Shown: positions 17,301 to 25,000 of the stretch, piece after piece
Numbering within the stretch: position 1 is the first letter of the stretch
Layout of the letters: every line of letters starts with the position of its first letter
Source: Prorocentrum cordatum
Lineage: Eukaryota > Sar > Dinophyceae > Prorocentrales > Prorocentraceae
Direction: 5' to 3'
Assembly: GCA_963575745.1 (NCBI GenBank)
Contig: CAUYUJ010022439.1
Location: forward strand, 57,501-82,500
Length of the DNA: 25,000 nucleotides
Position numbers and translations under genes: made by a program
The notes under the pieces: model-generated
Seen by the model: only the letters and a program-made list of their open reading frames with translations
Told to the model about the DNA's origin: nothing
Database searches by the model: none

Positions 17301-18665
17301 GCGGACGACCCCAAGACTATCAAGGTCCATGTGGGTAAGACCCATAAGACCTCCGAGAGCCGTGCCAATTTTGTCACGGGCACGTTGCGCCCCTTCTGCG
17401 TGACTGAGTTTTGGGACGGTGCGAGGCTGTTGAAACATATTCAGGGCGCTCAAGGTTGTAGGCTGGCTTGGGCCGCCTCCCCGCTTCGCCCTTCCCCCTC
17501 GGAGTTAGCTGAAGCCATTGTTGAAAGAAAAAATGTTAAAAGCGACAACAGATCCAAAGGTCTGTCTGAGTGTTTCGCCCGCGTTCCTGCCCGCAAAGTT
17601 CATGGTGCCCCTTTCCGTCCTATAGTTGTGGCTCCTCGCGCCTTGTCTGTTGAGGTCCCACATGTCTCCGTGGAAGTGCCCTCGTGTCCCCCGCCTGTTT
17701 CCTCGGTGCCCAGGTCCCCTTCTCTCCAGGGGAGATCTTATGTCGTGATCCTCGTTCCCTCTTTCGATCTGTTCGTTTCTCTCCCCCCGTGGTTCTGCGA
17801 GCATTTCAGCTTCAGTGGGTTAGAGGTGCGGGTCATTGCGGCTTGTTCCAGCCAGACTCAGAAGTTCACGCTGGACCTGGATTTAGTTCTCAGCATTCAG
17901 CATGCCATCGTAGAAGGTGCCGTTGCTGGCCTTTGCGTTCTCGGTGAAAGAATGTCTTGGGAATTGGCGTACCGCCCGCCCGAACCCCATCTCGGAACTA
18001 GTTTGTGGCGTGACTCCAGGTTCAAGTGGGGGGTCCCGTGGGCCTCCGAATCTGCCCGCGAGGTGCTTGGGAGAGAGAACTCGTGGGTCCGAGCTGCTGC
18101 GCGCCTTTTTTTGGCCGCCGTCGACGGGCGAGTGCCCGCTGTGTGGTCCATCCATACCCCTTGCCGTTCCGAGGCACCGACCTCGCGTGCTGCTCTGTGT
18201 CTGCCCATGCAGGTGCAAAAAATTCTGGCCCTCCCTGAAGTTGTGTGGGAAAGAGTGGCCGACGCCTACGTGGGAGTGTGGACTGAGGCTGCTCCGCCTC
18301 GGCTTCACCTGTCCCTTCCTCCTCCCCCCCCTCCACCTCCCGCCCGCAGCAGGAGAAGAAGGCAGGCGCCTCTTTGTTTCGCCCGCAGGACGGGGGAGGA
18401 CGACGGACCCATGTTCCACGAAGGCATGGACCGCATGGCCTCACTCCTCTCTGGTCTGATGTCTGACGTTTGGTCCAGCCTCGGTCCCTTCCCGCGCAGT
18501 GTCGCGGGTTGTCCCCTGGGAGCTCTCGACGCCTTCCCCTCCCCCGCCTGTCTCGCCGAGGGGTCGTGGCCCCCCTCTTCTGCGCCCTGTGGGGCCTTCG
18601 CCGCGGTGGCTCCTGCCTCTTCCGTTCCTGAGGGGCGCCCTGTGGTGCACTGGCTGCCGTCTTAG
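14220..18665 (+). CDS. ORF2 segment: reverse transcriptase, zinc finger, C-terminal domain
   Basis: This segment is in frame 3 from GCG at 14220, with a TGA at 14361-14363. It is uninterrupted from 14364 to the TAG at 18663-18665, and the first start-like codon after the TGA is GTG at 14385. The linker (FREAIAKIPPIPWETDMNAH) is followed by a helical region, the reverse transcriptase (about 15340-16640), a thumb-like region, a C2H2-like finger pair (17268-17466), a Pro-rich linker (about 17600-17730), a C-terminal globular region (17740-18290) and a Pro/Arg-rich end. The TGA follows FDC and precedes KTKQ, and a single C-to-T change in an Arg CGA codon would explain it. This is the best-preserved part of the element. 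Confidence 0.8.
15340..16640 (+). other. Reverse transcriptase domain of ORF2
   Basis: Fingers motif SAGPDYFRDEL (near 15395) is followed by RNIHKCSAISKMHHRFLR (near 15577) and motif A CIDLVAAFYAAV (Asp 15780). Next come motif B GSHPGSILAGDVFNLVF (near 16038-16088), motif C SFVDDLTILV (Asp 16218 and 16221), motif D/E VNSAKTKTLICFRG and the thumb-entry motif HKILGVLVSASGG. All three catalytic Asp residues are present. The AFY in motif A, where most LINEs have AFD, is a feature I associate with dinoflagellate elements. Confidence 0.9.
17268..17466 (+). other. C-terminal zinc fingers of ORF2
   Basis: A first finger, C-YM-C (Cys 17280 and 17289) with His 17328 and 17343, is a classical C2H2. A second, reduced one (CVTEFWDGARLLKHIQGAQG followed by Cys) has Cys, His and Cys only. 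Such fingers in LINE ORF2 proteins are thought to bind nucleic acid at the target or at the RNA 3' end. Confidence 0.75.
17740..18290 (+). other. Extra C-terminal domain of ORF2 (degenerate, unnamed)
   Basis: About 180 residues with a beta-strand-like start (SYVVILVPSFDLFVSL), then EGAVAGLCVLGERMSWELA, FKWGVPWASESAREVL, and GRENSWVRAAARLFLAAV before VWSIHTPCRS. The succession resembles a domain I recall at the end of dinoflagellate LINE proteins that carries a PC-x-S-like motif and an ENP motif. Here those motifs are altered. Function unknown. Confidence 0.4.
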
Positions 18666-18790
18666 GTAGTTCTCTGTCCGCTGCTGCTGCCTTCCTTCCC
18701 CTGCACGAATGCATGTGCATGCTCCCTGTCTCTTTTCCCTATTGGCACGGGCAACGTTGTACAGCCCTTAGTCGAGTCGAGTCGAGTCGA
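18666..18790 (+). other. 3' untranslated region and (GTCGA)4 tail
   Basis: About 105 bp of non-coding sequence follow the stop, then four perfect GTCGA units (18771-18790). Short simple-repeat tails are common at LINE 3' ends. No polyadenylation signal is evident, which is normal for dinoflagellates. Confidence 0.55.
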
Positions 18791-19318
18791 GGAGGAGGAG
18801 GAGGAGGAGGAGGAGGAGGAGGAGGAGGAGGAGGAGGAAGAGGAGGAGAGGGAGGAGGAGGGAGGATGAGGTGACGAAGGAAGGGTAAGGAGGAGGAGGG
18901 GGAGGAGGTGGAGGAAGGATAAGGGATTAGGGGAGGAGGGATGAGGGGGGGAGGAGAGGAAGGGGAATAGGGGAAGGTAGAGGTAGGGCTGACCAAGGGG
19001 ATGAATGAAGGAGGAGGGAGGAGGGAGGAGAGGATGAGGAGGAGTAGGAGGGAGGAAGGAGGCAAGGGAGAGGGAGAGCAGGAGGAGGAGGCAGGAGGCA
19101 GGAGGGGGCAAGGGGACTGGGGGGGGAAGTGCTGGGGAGGCATAGGAGGGGGAAAGGGAGAAAAGATAGGCAACAAGGCAGGGGGAGGAGGCGGAGGAGG
19201 CAAGAAGAGGAGGAAGAGGCAGGGGTTGAGGCAGGAGGAGGAGCAGACAGGAGGAGAACGAGGAGGCAAGAGTAGGTGGGAGAAGGGAAGGGGCAGGAGG
19301 ATACCCCCATGCAAGCTA
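18791..19318 (+). repeat. Polypurine (GGA)n tract
   Basis: More than 500 bp is almost entirely G and A on the + strand, starting with perfect GAG triplets (to about 18835) and degrading to GGAGGAAGG-like words. Pro/Ser/Leu-rich minus-strand open frames here are artefacts. It has mirror symmetry suited to triplex formation. Confidence 0.9.
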
Positions 19319-19419
19319 AAGAGATTCTCATGTGGGGTCCTTCCGTCGGAGTAATTATATGTATGTATACACAAGTAAACGAGAGTCACTGGGCTCAAAC
19401 TGAGCCCCTTGCCTCCAGT
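19319..19419. other. Unique spacer
   Basis: About 100 bp with a short TATGTATGTATACA patch. No gene or known repeat is recognised. Confidence 0.4.
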
Positions 19420-19958
19420 GGATGTTCCCCACAATGTATTCCCAAATCGCGCTCTCGCATGGGGGACTTCCTCGAAATGTTTCAGACGCTGCGCCCTCGG
19501 CGTTCAGGAATCACGCTCTCGTTTGGGCTTTTCACACGATTTACTTTGGAGCCGCGCTATCGTTCGCTAGTTCCTCGCAAGTCATGCAAGACGTACGCTT
19601 CAGCAGCCCGCCTGTTCGACCTGGTCGCCTGAGCCCGCCTTCCCGACTTGCCCGCTATGGGTCTGCCCACCCGATCTGCGTGTCTGGTCCTACCACATGT
19701 TTCTGTTTTTGGCCCTCTCCCCTGGTAATGTCTCTCGTGCCCGATATTTCTCCCTCTCCCTTCTATTCGTCTTCTCTTTTGTTTGAAGGGCCGGACTAAA
19801 TGCACGTGGAAAACAAGGAAGATATATCCCCAAGTGGATACGACCGAAGACGACGATGGCGGGCATCGAGGTTTTGGGATATACGTGTTGATTGGCACGT
19901 GAGCAAATCGGGAAAAAGTCTTAAACTGATTGTTGTTGTTGTCGATGTTGTTGTTGTT
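19420..19958 (-). repeat. Family A unit, inverted copy
   Basis: The + strand reads the reverse complement of a whole unit: AATCGCGCTCTCGC subrepeats (19445-19560), GCAAGACGTACGCTTCAGCA, CGCCTGTTCGACCTGG, the GGCCCTCTCCC region, and block D ending GTCTTAAACTGATTGTTG. It is more diverged than the 5' array copies, and the first subrepeats are shortened. Confidence 0.8.
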
Positions 19959-20045
19959 CGGGGCCCAGCAACACAGTTTGGTAACACCTCGTATTATTTT
20001 GCAAGAGACAGGGTGCGAGCCCCAGAAGGATAACTTCACGTTTTT
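19932..20045 (+). repeat. GTT tract plus module C (SINE-like) copy
   Basis: The GTT tract (19932-19959) is followed by GGGGCCCAGCAACACAGTTTGG and, 43 bp after the A-box-like CAACACAGTTTGG (19969), the B-box-like GGTGCGAGCCC (20012). It ends near AACTTCACG. It is in + orientation although the adjoining family A block is inverted. Confidence 0.55.
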
Positions 20046-20071
20046 TTTGTTTTGTGTTTGTTCCTTCTTCT

Positions 20072-20200
20072 TCCCAACCATCCTGTGGTGTTGGGTCCTC
20101 GTTTTGAAGAGACAGCGCCCCGCGTCCCTCACTCACTCCTCCTCCCCCTCCTCCCTCCTCCCCCTCCGCGTCAGCCGCACCCGCTTCGGCACACCCCTCA
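20072..20200 (+). repeat. Array leader, copy 1
   Basis: CCATCCTGTGGTGTTGGGTC, then CTCGTTTTGAAGAGACAG, CGCCCCGCGTCCCTC and a CTCC-rich stretch, ending in front of the 90-bp array. The same leader stands at 21860-21965 before the 77-bp array. Confidence 0.75.
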
Positions 20201-21785
20201 AACGTTTCGTGGCCCCATAAGGAGCTCCACCGAGGGCTCCAGTGGCTGCGTTCGCATGGCGGCACCGCGCCCATTTCGGCACACCCCTCACACGCTTCGT
20301 CGCCCCATAGGGAGCTCTACCGAAGGCTCCAGTGGCTGCGTTCGTATGGCGGCTCCTCACCCATTTCGGCACACCCCTCACACGTTTCGTGGCCCCTGAG
20401 GGAGCTCCACCGAGGGCCCCACGTGGCGCGTTCTGCAATGGCGGCACCGCAACCCATGTCGACAATGTCGGCACACACCCTCACACGTTTCGTGGCCCCA
20501 TAGGGAGTGCTCCACCGAAGGCCCCAATGGCTGAGTTCGGGCAATGGGCGGCACCGCAATTCATTTCGGCACACCCCCTCACACGTTTCATGGCCCCATA
20601 GGGAGCTCCACCGAAGGCCCCAGTGCTGCCGCCCGCATGCGTCCCCTACATCAATTTCGGCACACCCTTCGCACGCTTCGTGGCCCCATAGGGAGCTCCA
20701 CCGAAGGCCCCAGGGCTGCCGCCCGCATGCGTCCCCTACACCCATTTCGGCACACCCCTCACACGTTTCGTGGCCCCATAGGGAGCTCCACCGAAGGCCC
20801 CAGCGCTGCCGTCCGCATGCGTCCCGCACACCCATCTCGGCACACCCCTCACACGTTTCGTGCCCCATAGGGAGCTCCACCGAAGGCCCCATGGCTGCCG
20901 TCCGCATGCGTCCCGCACACCCATTTCGGCACACCCCTCACAACGTTTCGTGGCGCCCATAGAAGCTCAACGAAGGCTCCCGGTGGCTGCGTTCGTGAAT
21001 GGCGGCAACTCACCATGTTCGGCACACCCCTCACACGTTTCGTGGCCCCTTGAGGAGCTCCACCGAGGGCCCCCGTGGCTGCGTTCGCATGGCGGCACCC
21101 AAACCAATGTCGGCAACACCCCTCACACGTTCGTGGCCCATAGGAGCCCCCACCGGTGCTTCCATTCTTGCGTTCTTCGCATGGCGGCACCCCGCCCATT
21201 TCGGCACACCCCTCACTTGGTTCGTGGCCCCATAGGGAGCTCCACCGAGGGCCCCAGTGGCTGCGTTCGTATTGCGGCACCGCACCTATTTCGGCACACC
21301 CCTCACACGCTTCGTGGCCTCATCGGGAGCTCCACCGAGGGCTCCAATGGTTGCGTGACGCATGGCGGCACCGCGCTGATTTCGGCACACCCCTCACACG
21401 CTTCGTGGCCCCTGAGGGAGCTCCACCGAGGGCTCCAGTGGCTGCGTTCGCATGGCGGCACCGCGCCCATTTCGGCACACCCCTCACACGTTTCTTGGCC
21501 CCATAGGGAACTCCACCGAGGGCCCCAGTGGCTGCGTCCGCATGGCGGCACCGCGCTGATTTCGGCACACCCCTCACACGCTTCGTGGCCCCATAGGGAG
21601 CTCCACCGAAGGCTCCAGTGGCTGCGTTCGCATGGCGGCACCGCACCAATTTCGGCACACCCCTCATACGTTTCGTGGCCCCATAGCGAGCTCCACCGAG
21701 GGCCCCAGTGGTTGCGTTCGCATGGCGGCACGGTGCCCATTTCGGCACACCTTTCACACGCTTCGTGGCCCTTTAGGGAGTTTCT
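20201..21785 (+). repeat. 90-bp tandem array (about 17-18 units)
   Basis: Unit starts (GGAGCTCCACCGAGG) lie at 20221, 20311, 20401 and onward at about 90-bp intervals, with small indels around 20500 and 20950-21160. The unit reads GGAGCTCCACCGAAGGCCCC, AGTGGCTGCGTTCGCATGG, CGGCACCGCGCCCATTTCGG, CACACCCCTCACACG, CTTCGTGGCCCCATAG. Because 90 is divisible by three, several frames stay open and give 30-residue repeats on both strands (for example GAPYGATKRVRGVPKWA on the minus strand). Indels disturb every frame, so I do not call a protein. Confidence 0.9.
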
Positions 21786-21850
21786 CTCATTCGTTCAACC
21801 TGCTTTGCGGTATTCGTAACTGCATATGGTTGGGTCCATCGCCAGGATAT
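21713..21850 (+). repeat. Inverted repeat, left arm
   Basis: This is the last array unit plus the unique junction CATTCGTTCAACCTGC...CATATGGTTGGGTCC. Its reverse complement occurs at 24864-25000 with roughly nine in ten bases identical by eye. Confidence 0.85.
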
Positions 21851-21854
21851 TTTT

Positions 21855-21970
21855 CCCCTACCATCCTGTGGTGTTGGGTCCTCGTTGTGAAGAGACAGTG
21901 CCCCGCGTTCCTTGCTCCTCTCGCTTCTCCCTCCCCCTCCTCCCTCCTCCCCTTCATTGCCTCTGCTCTC
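21855..21970 (+). repeat. Array leader, copy 2
   Basis: CCATCCTGTGGTGTTGGGTC, CTCGTTGTGAAGAGACAG, TGCCCCGCGTTCCTTG and a CTCC-rich stretch, closely matching 20072-20200 and again followed directly by a CGGCACAC...CACACGTTTCG array start. Confidence 0.75.
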
Positions 21971-23589
21971 GGCACACGCCCCACACGTTTCGTAGCCTCA
22001 TAGGGAGCTCCACCGAAGGCCCCAGTGGGGGTGCCCGCATGCGTCCCCCACGCCCAAGACAGCGCTTCGTGGCCCCATAGGGAGCTCCACCGAAGGCCCC
22101 AGTGGGGGTGCCCGCATGCGTCCCCCACGCCCAAGACAGCGCTTCGTGGCCCCATAGGGAGCTCCACCGAAGGCCCCAGTGGGGGTGCCCGCATGCGTCC
22201 CCCACGGACCTGCTCGGATTCGTAGCGGCCCCATGGGGAGCCCCACCGAAGGCCACCAGTGGCACAGCCCGCATGCGGTTTCCCCACCCAGGTGTAGCGT
22301 TTCCGTGGCCCCACATGTAAGCTCCACCGAAGGTCCCAGTGGGGTGCCCGCGGCAGCGCTTCGTGGCCCCATAGTGAGCTCCCCGAAGGTCCCAGTGGCA
22401 CAAGCCCGCTTCGGCTCTTACCCAGGTCAGCGCTTCGTGGCCCCATAGGGAGCTCCACCGAAGGTCCCAGTGGCACAGCCCGCATGCGGTTCCCCCACCC
22501 AGGGCAGCGTTTCGTGGCCCCATAGGGAGCTCCACCGAAGGTCCCAGTGGCGCAGCCCGCATGCGGTTCCCCCACCCAGGGCAGCGTTTCGTAGCCCCAT
22601 AGGGAGCTCCACCGAAGGTCCCAGTGGCACAGCCCGCATGCGGTTCCCCCCCCCAGGGCAGCGCTTCGTGGCCCCATAGGGAGCTCCACCAATCCACCAA
22701 TAGGTCCCAGTGGCACAGCCCGCATGCGGTTCCCCCCGAACCAGGGCAGCGTTTTCGTGACCCCCAATTAGGGAGCTCCACCGAAAGGAAAAGGCCCCAT
22801 GGGCAAACAGCCCGCATGAGTTTCTCCAGCCCAGGGCAGCGCTTCTGTGGGCCCCGTCCGGAATCCCGCTCCGACCTAAGGTCCCAGTGGTGGCACGGCC
22901 CGCAAATGCGGTTCCCCCACCCCGGGCAGCGTTTCGTGGCCCCATAGGGAGCTCCACCGACGGCCCCAGTGGGGGTGTCCACATGCGGTTCCCCCACCCA
23001 GGGCAGCGTTTCGTGGCCCCATAGGGAGCTCCACCGAAGGCCCCAGTGGGGGTGGGCGCATGCGGTTCCCCCACCCAGGGCAGCGCTTCGTGGTCCCATA
23101 GGGAGCTCCACCGAAGGCCCCAGTGGGGGTGGGCGCATGCGGTTCCCCCACCCAGGGCAGCGTTTCGTGACCCCATAGGGAGCTCCACCGAATGTCCCAG
23201 TGGCGCAGCCCGCATGCGGTTCCTTCGCCCAGGGCAGCGCTTCGTGGCCCCATAGGGAGCTCCACCGAAGGCCCCAGTGGCGCAGTTCGCATCCGTCCCC
23301 TTCCACCCAGGGCAGCGCTTCGTGGCCCCATAGGGAGCTCCACCGAAGGTCCCAGCGGTGCAGTTCGCATGCGTCCCCTCCGCCCAGTACAGCGTCTCGT
23401 GACCCCATAGGGAGCTCCACCGAAGGTCCCAGTGGCGCAGTTCGCATCCGTCCCCCCCCACCCAGGGCAGCGCTTCGTGGCCCCATAGGTAGCTCCCCCG
23501 AAGGTCCCAGTGGCGCAGTTCGCATGCGGTTCCCCCGCCCAGTACAACGCTTCGTGGCCCCATAGGGAGCTCCACCGACGGCCCCATGC
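21971..23589 (+). repeat. 77-bp tandem array (about 21 units)
   Basis: Exact 77-bp steps are seen at 22004, 22081 and 22158, and again at 22449, 22526 and 22603. The unit reads GGAGCTCCACCGAAGGCCCC, AGTGGGGGTGCCCGCATGCG, then a C-rich part with CCCACCCAGGGCAGCG, then CTTCGTGGCCCCATAG. Units near 22230-22420 and 22690-22920 carry indels. The first half is identical in type to the 90-bp unit, and the second half differs. Since 77 is not divisible by three, the long minus-strand open frames cycle through all three phases and are not evidence of a gene. Confidence 0.9.
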
Positions 23590-23692
23590 AGCTCCTCTCA
23601 ATTTGCTCAAGCGCCGCGCCTCCGACACTCAGGCACCCAGGAATTGCGCTCACGCTTGGTACTCCCTGACAGCTCAGTTACGAATCGGGATC
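23590..23692 (-). repeat. Fragment of family A subrepeats, inverted
   Basis: GCGCCGCGCCTCCGACACTC, AGGCACCCAGGAATTGCGCT and CACGC match the reverse complement of the CCTGAGTGTCGAGGGCGCGG part of family A units. The rest of the stretch (to 23692) is unassigned. Confidence 0.5.
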
Positions 23693-24400
23693 TCACTGCC
23701 CTTCGTGGCCCCGTTGCAGCCCTTCGTGGCCTCCTCGCTGCCTTTCGTGGCCCCGTTGAAGCCCTTCGTGGCCCTCTCGCTGCCCTTCGTGGCCCCGTTG
23801 CAGCCCTTCGTGGCCACCTTGCTGCCGTTCGTGGCCCTGTTGCAGCCTTTCGTGGCCCCCTCGCTGCACTTAGTGCCCCCTTGTAGCCCTTCGTGGCCCC
23901 GACGCTGCCCTTCGTGGCCCCTTGCAGCCTTTCGTCGCCCCCTCGCTGCCCCTCGTGGCCCTGTTGCTGCCCTTTCCTGGCCCCCTCGCTGCCCCTCGTG
24001 GCCCCGTTGCAGCCCTTCGTGGCCCTCTCGCTGCCCGTCGTGGCCCCGTTGCAGCCATTGGTGGCCCCCTCGCTGTCCTTCTTAGCCCCGTTGCCGCTGT
24101 CCGCGGCCCCGTCGCTGCCCTTCTATCTGTATGCCCTTCGTGGCCCGGCTCGTTCGCGCCCGTCGTGGGTTCATATGCATGCGTTTCGTGGCCCCGCTGT
24201 CGTCCTTCGTGGCCCCTTCGCCCGTCGTTGCCCCTTCTGTGGCCCCGCATTATCTGCCCTTCGTAGCCCCCGCTCGTTCGCGCTCTTCGCGACCCCATAC
24301 GCATGCCCTTCATGGCGCTGCTGTCGCCCTTCGTGGCCCCGTTGCTGCCGTTCGTGGCCCCACCACTGCCCTTCGTGGCCCCGCTGTCGCTTTTGCTCTC
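23693..24400 (+). repeat. 21-bp tandem array with 42-bp higher-order pairs
   Basis: Alternating units CTTCGTGGCCCCGTTGCAGC and CTTCGTGGCCCTCTCGCTGC (21 bp each with the next C) run from about 23698, regular to about 24120 and looser to 24400. Open frames give PFVAPLQPFVALSL-type repeats because 21 is divisible by three. There is no start context or flanking coding sequence to support a gene. Confidence 0.85.
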
Positions 24401-24425
24401 GCTCTCGCTTTCGCTTGTGCTTTCG

Positions 24426-24468
<43 letters not shown>

Positions 24469-24604
24469 TCGCCGTCATCGTCGTCGTCGTGGTCGGTCCC
24501 CTGTCCGTCCCTCTTGGGGTCGGGCTGCCGCCGGTCAGCGTTGCCGCTGGCCAGGCCGACGGTCCGCGGCCGCCCCGCCGCTTGCCGGGGCCCCGCCTGC
24601 AATG
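24401..24604 (+). other. (GTC)n microsatellite and GC-rich spacer
   Basis: CTCTCGCTTTCG words are followed by perfect GTC triplets (about 24427-24465 and 24478-24490). The GC-rich sequence to 24604 has no gene I can recognise. Confidence 0.7.
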
Positions 24605-24719
24605 AAGAAAGATATACCCCCCACGCGGGGTACGATCGAAGACGAAGAGGGCGGATATCGAGGGTTTGGAAAATACACGTCGGGTGACACTCGAGCAGGT
24701 ACGAGCGAACAGTCTTACA

Positions 24720-24720
<1 letters not shown>
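24605..24720 (-). repeat. Truncated family A block D, inverted
   Basis: The + strand reads the reverse complement of block D (GGGTACGATCGAAGACGAAG, AGGGCGGATATCGAGGGTTT, ACACGTCGGG, GAGCGAACAGTC). The downstream parts of the unit are missing. Confidence 0.75.

Positions 24721-24775
<55 letters not shown>
24719..24775 (+). repeat. (GTT)n microsatellite
   Basis: Eighteen or so perfect TTG/GTT triplets at the edge of block D. Confidence 0.97.
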
Positions 24776-24863
24776 AAACCGGGGGCCAGGGGCACAGTTT
24801 GAGCAGGAAGACTTCCCAGTTAAAACAGGGTGCGAGTCCCGGGAGGGGCGCTTCAATTGAATT
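24776..24863 (+). repeat. Module C (SINE-like), best tRNA-like copy
   Basis: AAACCGGGGGCCAG leads to GGGCACAGTTTGA (24790-24802), which fits the pol III A box at most positions. GGTGCGAGTCC (24829-24839) differs from the B-box consensus at one position. The B box sits in a potential T-arm (AGGG, 7-nt loop, CCCG). Acceptor and anticodon arms do not fold, so it is not a tRNA gene. Confidence 0.45.
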
Positions 24864-25000
24864 ATCCTGGCGATGGACCCAACCATATGCAGTTACGAGT
24901 ACCGCAAAGCAGGTTGAACGAATGAGAGGGAACTCCCTAAGGGGCCACGAAACGTGAGAGAGGTGTGCCGAAATGGGTGCGGTGCCGCCATGCGAACGCA
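24864..25000 (-). repeat. Inverted repeat, right arm, with start of an inverted 90-bp array
   Basis: This is the reverse complement of 21713-21850, including the junction with GGACCCAACCATATGC and the last 90-bp unit (CGGCACACC, GCCGCCATGCGAACGCA). The array evidently continues in opposite orientation beyond the window. Confidence 0.85.

Larger units (their letters stand above)
10149..18665 (+). pseudogene. Retroelement ORF2 (RNase H-endonuclease-reverse transcriptase), frameshifted
   Basis: The coding path runs 10149-10669 (frame 3), 10670-13631 (frame 2), 13632-14173 (frame 1), 14174-14219 (frame 2) and 14220-18665 (frame 3). It changes frame at G13 (10657-10669), A9 (13623-13631), G10 (14164-14173) and T11 (14209-14219). 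The first two runs are one base short and the last two one base long relative to an open frame. An in-frame TGA lies at 14361-14363 between endonuclease and reverse transcriptase. About 2,800 codons are spanned. Catalytic residues on both sides of each break are intact, so the copy is either recently inactivated or carries homopolymer sequencing errors. The start at 10149 is the first ATG of the open frame after ORF1. Alternatively ORF2 could be made by frameshifting from ORF1. Confidence 0.8.
7611..18790 (+). mobile_element. Degenerate non-LTR retrotransposon (dinoflagellate LINE)
   Basis: Two consecutive open regions encode an RNA-binding-like ORF1 and an ORF2 with RNase H, APE-type endonuclease, reverse transcriptase and zinc finger, all on the same strand. 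No long terminal repeats, integrase or tyrosine recombinase is visible. Boundaries are inferred: on the left the non-simple sequence begins after the GGA tract near 7611, and on the right a (GTCGA)4 tail ends at 18790 where another GGA tract starts. A target-site duplication cannot be recognised because both flanks are GGA repeats. ORF2 is disrupted, so this copy is not autonomous as sequenced. Confidence 0.85.

Noticed and set aside
7611-18790. LTR retrotransposon or viral polyprotein
   Set aside because: No terminal repeats, protease or integrase motifs. An APE-type endonuclease followed by a LINE-type reverse transcriptase identifies a non-LTR element.
20860-21819. Plus-strand 319-codon open frame and minus-strand 30-residue repeat proteins in the 90-bp array
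   Set aside because: Open frames exist on both strands because the unit lacks stops and 90 is divisible by three. Indels shift the frames and there is no conserved start.
21954-23653. Long minus-strand open frames (523 and 408 codons) giving SLWGHEALPW-type repeats
   Set aside because: They lie wholly in the 77-bp array, whose period cycles through all three phases. All three frames carry the same peptide repeats, as expected from stop-free repeat DNA.
23510-24266. PFVAPLQPFVA-type repeat protein in the 21-bp array
   Set aside because: The period is divisible by three, so open frames are expected. Several frames are open at once, and there is no flanking coding sequence.
24776-24863. tRNA gene
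   Set aside because: Box-like motifs and a T-arm are present, but no acceptor stem or seven-base anticodon loop can be formed.

Overview
The window looks like nuclear DNA of a dinoflagellate. The main evidence is a single degenerate non-LTR retrotransposon (about 7.6-18.8 kb). Its ORF1 carries a W-x-C-x-C-G zinc finger. Its ORF2 carries RNase H, an APE-type endonuclease and a reverse transcriptase whose motif A reads AFY instead of the usual AFD. After these come a C2H2-like zinc finger and an extra C-terminal domain, a layout I associate with dinoflagellate LINEs. The rest is GC-rich satellite and microsatellite DNA, including long (GTT)n/(CAA)n runs. I recall TTG repeats being abundant in Polarella, but species assignment is only a guess. 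There is no bacterial operon structure, no rRNA, no convincing tRNA gene and no intact host gene.

Layout. Positions 1-300 are GC-rich and may hold the end of one host exon (about 66-158). Positions 296-5330 are a head-to-tail array of five composite repeats (about 0.8 kb each, 'family A'), with 41-bp internal subrepeats and (CAA)n/(GTT)n tracts. One copy is split by a 720-bp insertion with an 18-bp target-site duplication (547-564 and 1285-1302). Positions 5340-5816 are pyrimidine-rich DNA and (CAT)n. Positions 5821-7165 are a satellite of exactly 160 bp. Positions 7266-7610 are purine-rich (GGA)n.

The retroelement follows. ORF1 is open (first ATG 7906, stop 10062). ORF2 (about 10149-18665) is broken by four single-base shifts at homopolymers (G13, A9, G10, T11) and one in-frame TGA. 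Reading across these, the ORF2 order is: N-terminal region with a duplicated 88-residue module, RNase H, endonuclease, reverse transcriptase, zinc finger, C-terminal domain. RNase H lying in front of the endonuclease is unusual. ORF1 would bind the element RNA. ORF2 would nick the target, reverse-transcribe and degrade the RNA strand.

Downstream are a (GTCGA)4 tail, a 0.5-kb polypurine tract, an inverted family A copy (19420-20045), then three related arrays: 90 bp (20205-21785), 77 bp (21975-23585) and 21/42 bp (23695-24400). All three contain the core TTCGTGGCCCC. The first two are preceded by the same approximately 110-bp leader. The right edge repeats the 21713-21850 junction in inverted orientation, so a 3-kb block is enclosed by inverted repeats.

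The strongest candidates for something undescribed are the RNase H-first ORF2, its duplicated N-terminal module, the invariant 41-bp spacing linking family A to the 160-bp satellite, and a SINE-like module with pol III A/B-box resemblance.
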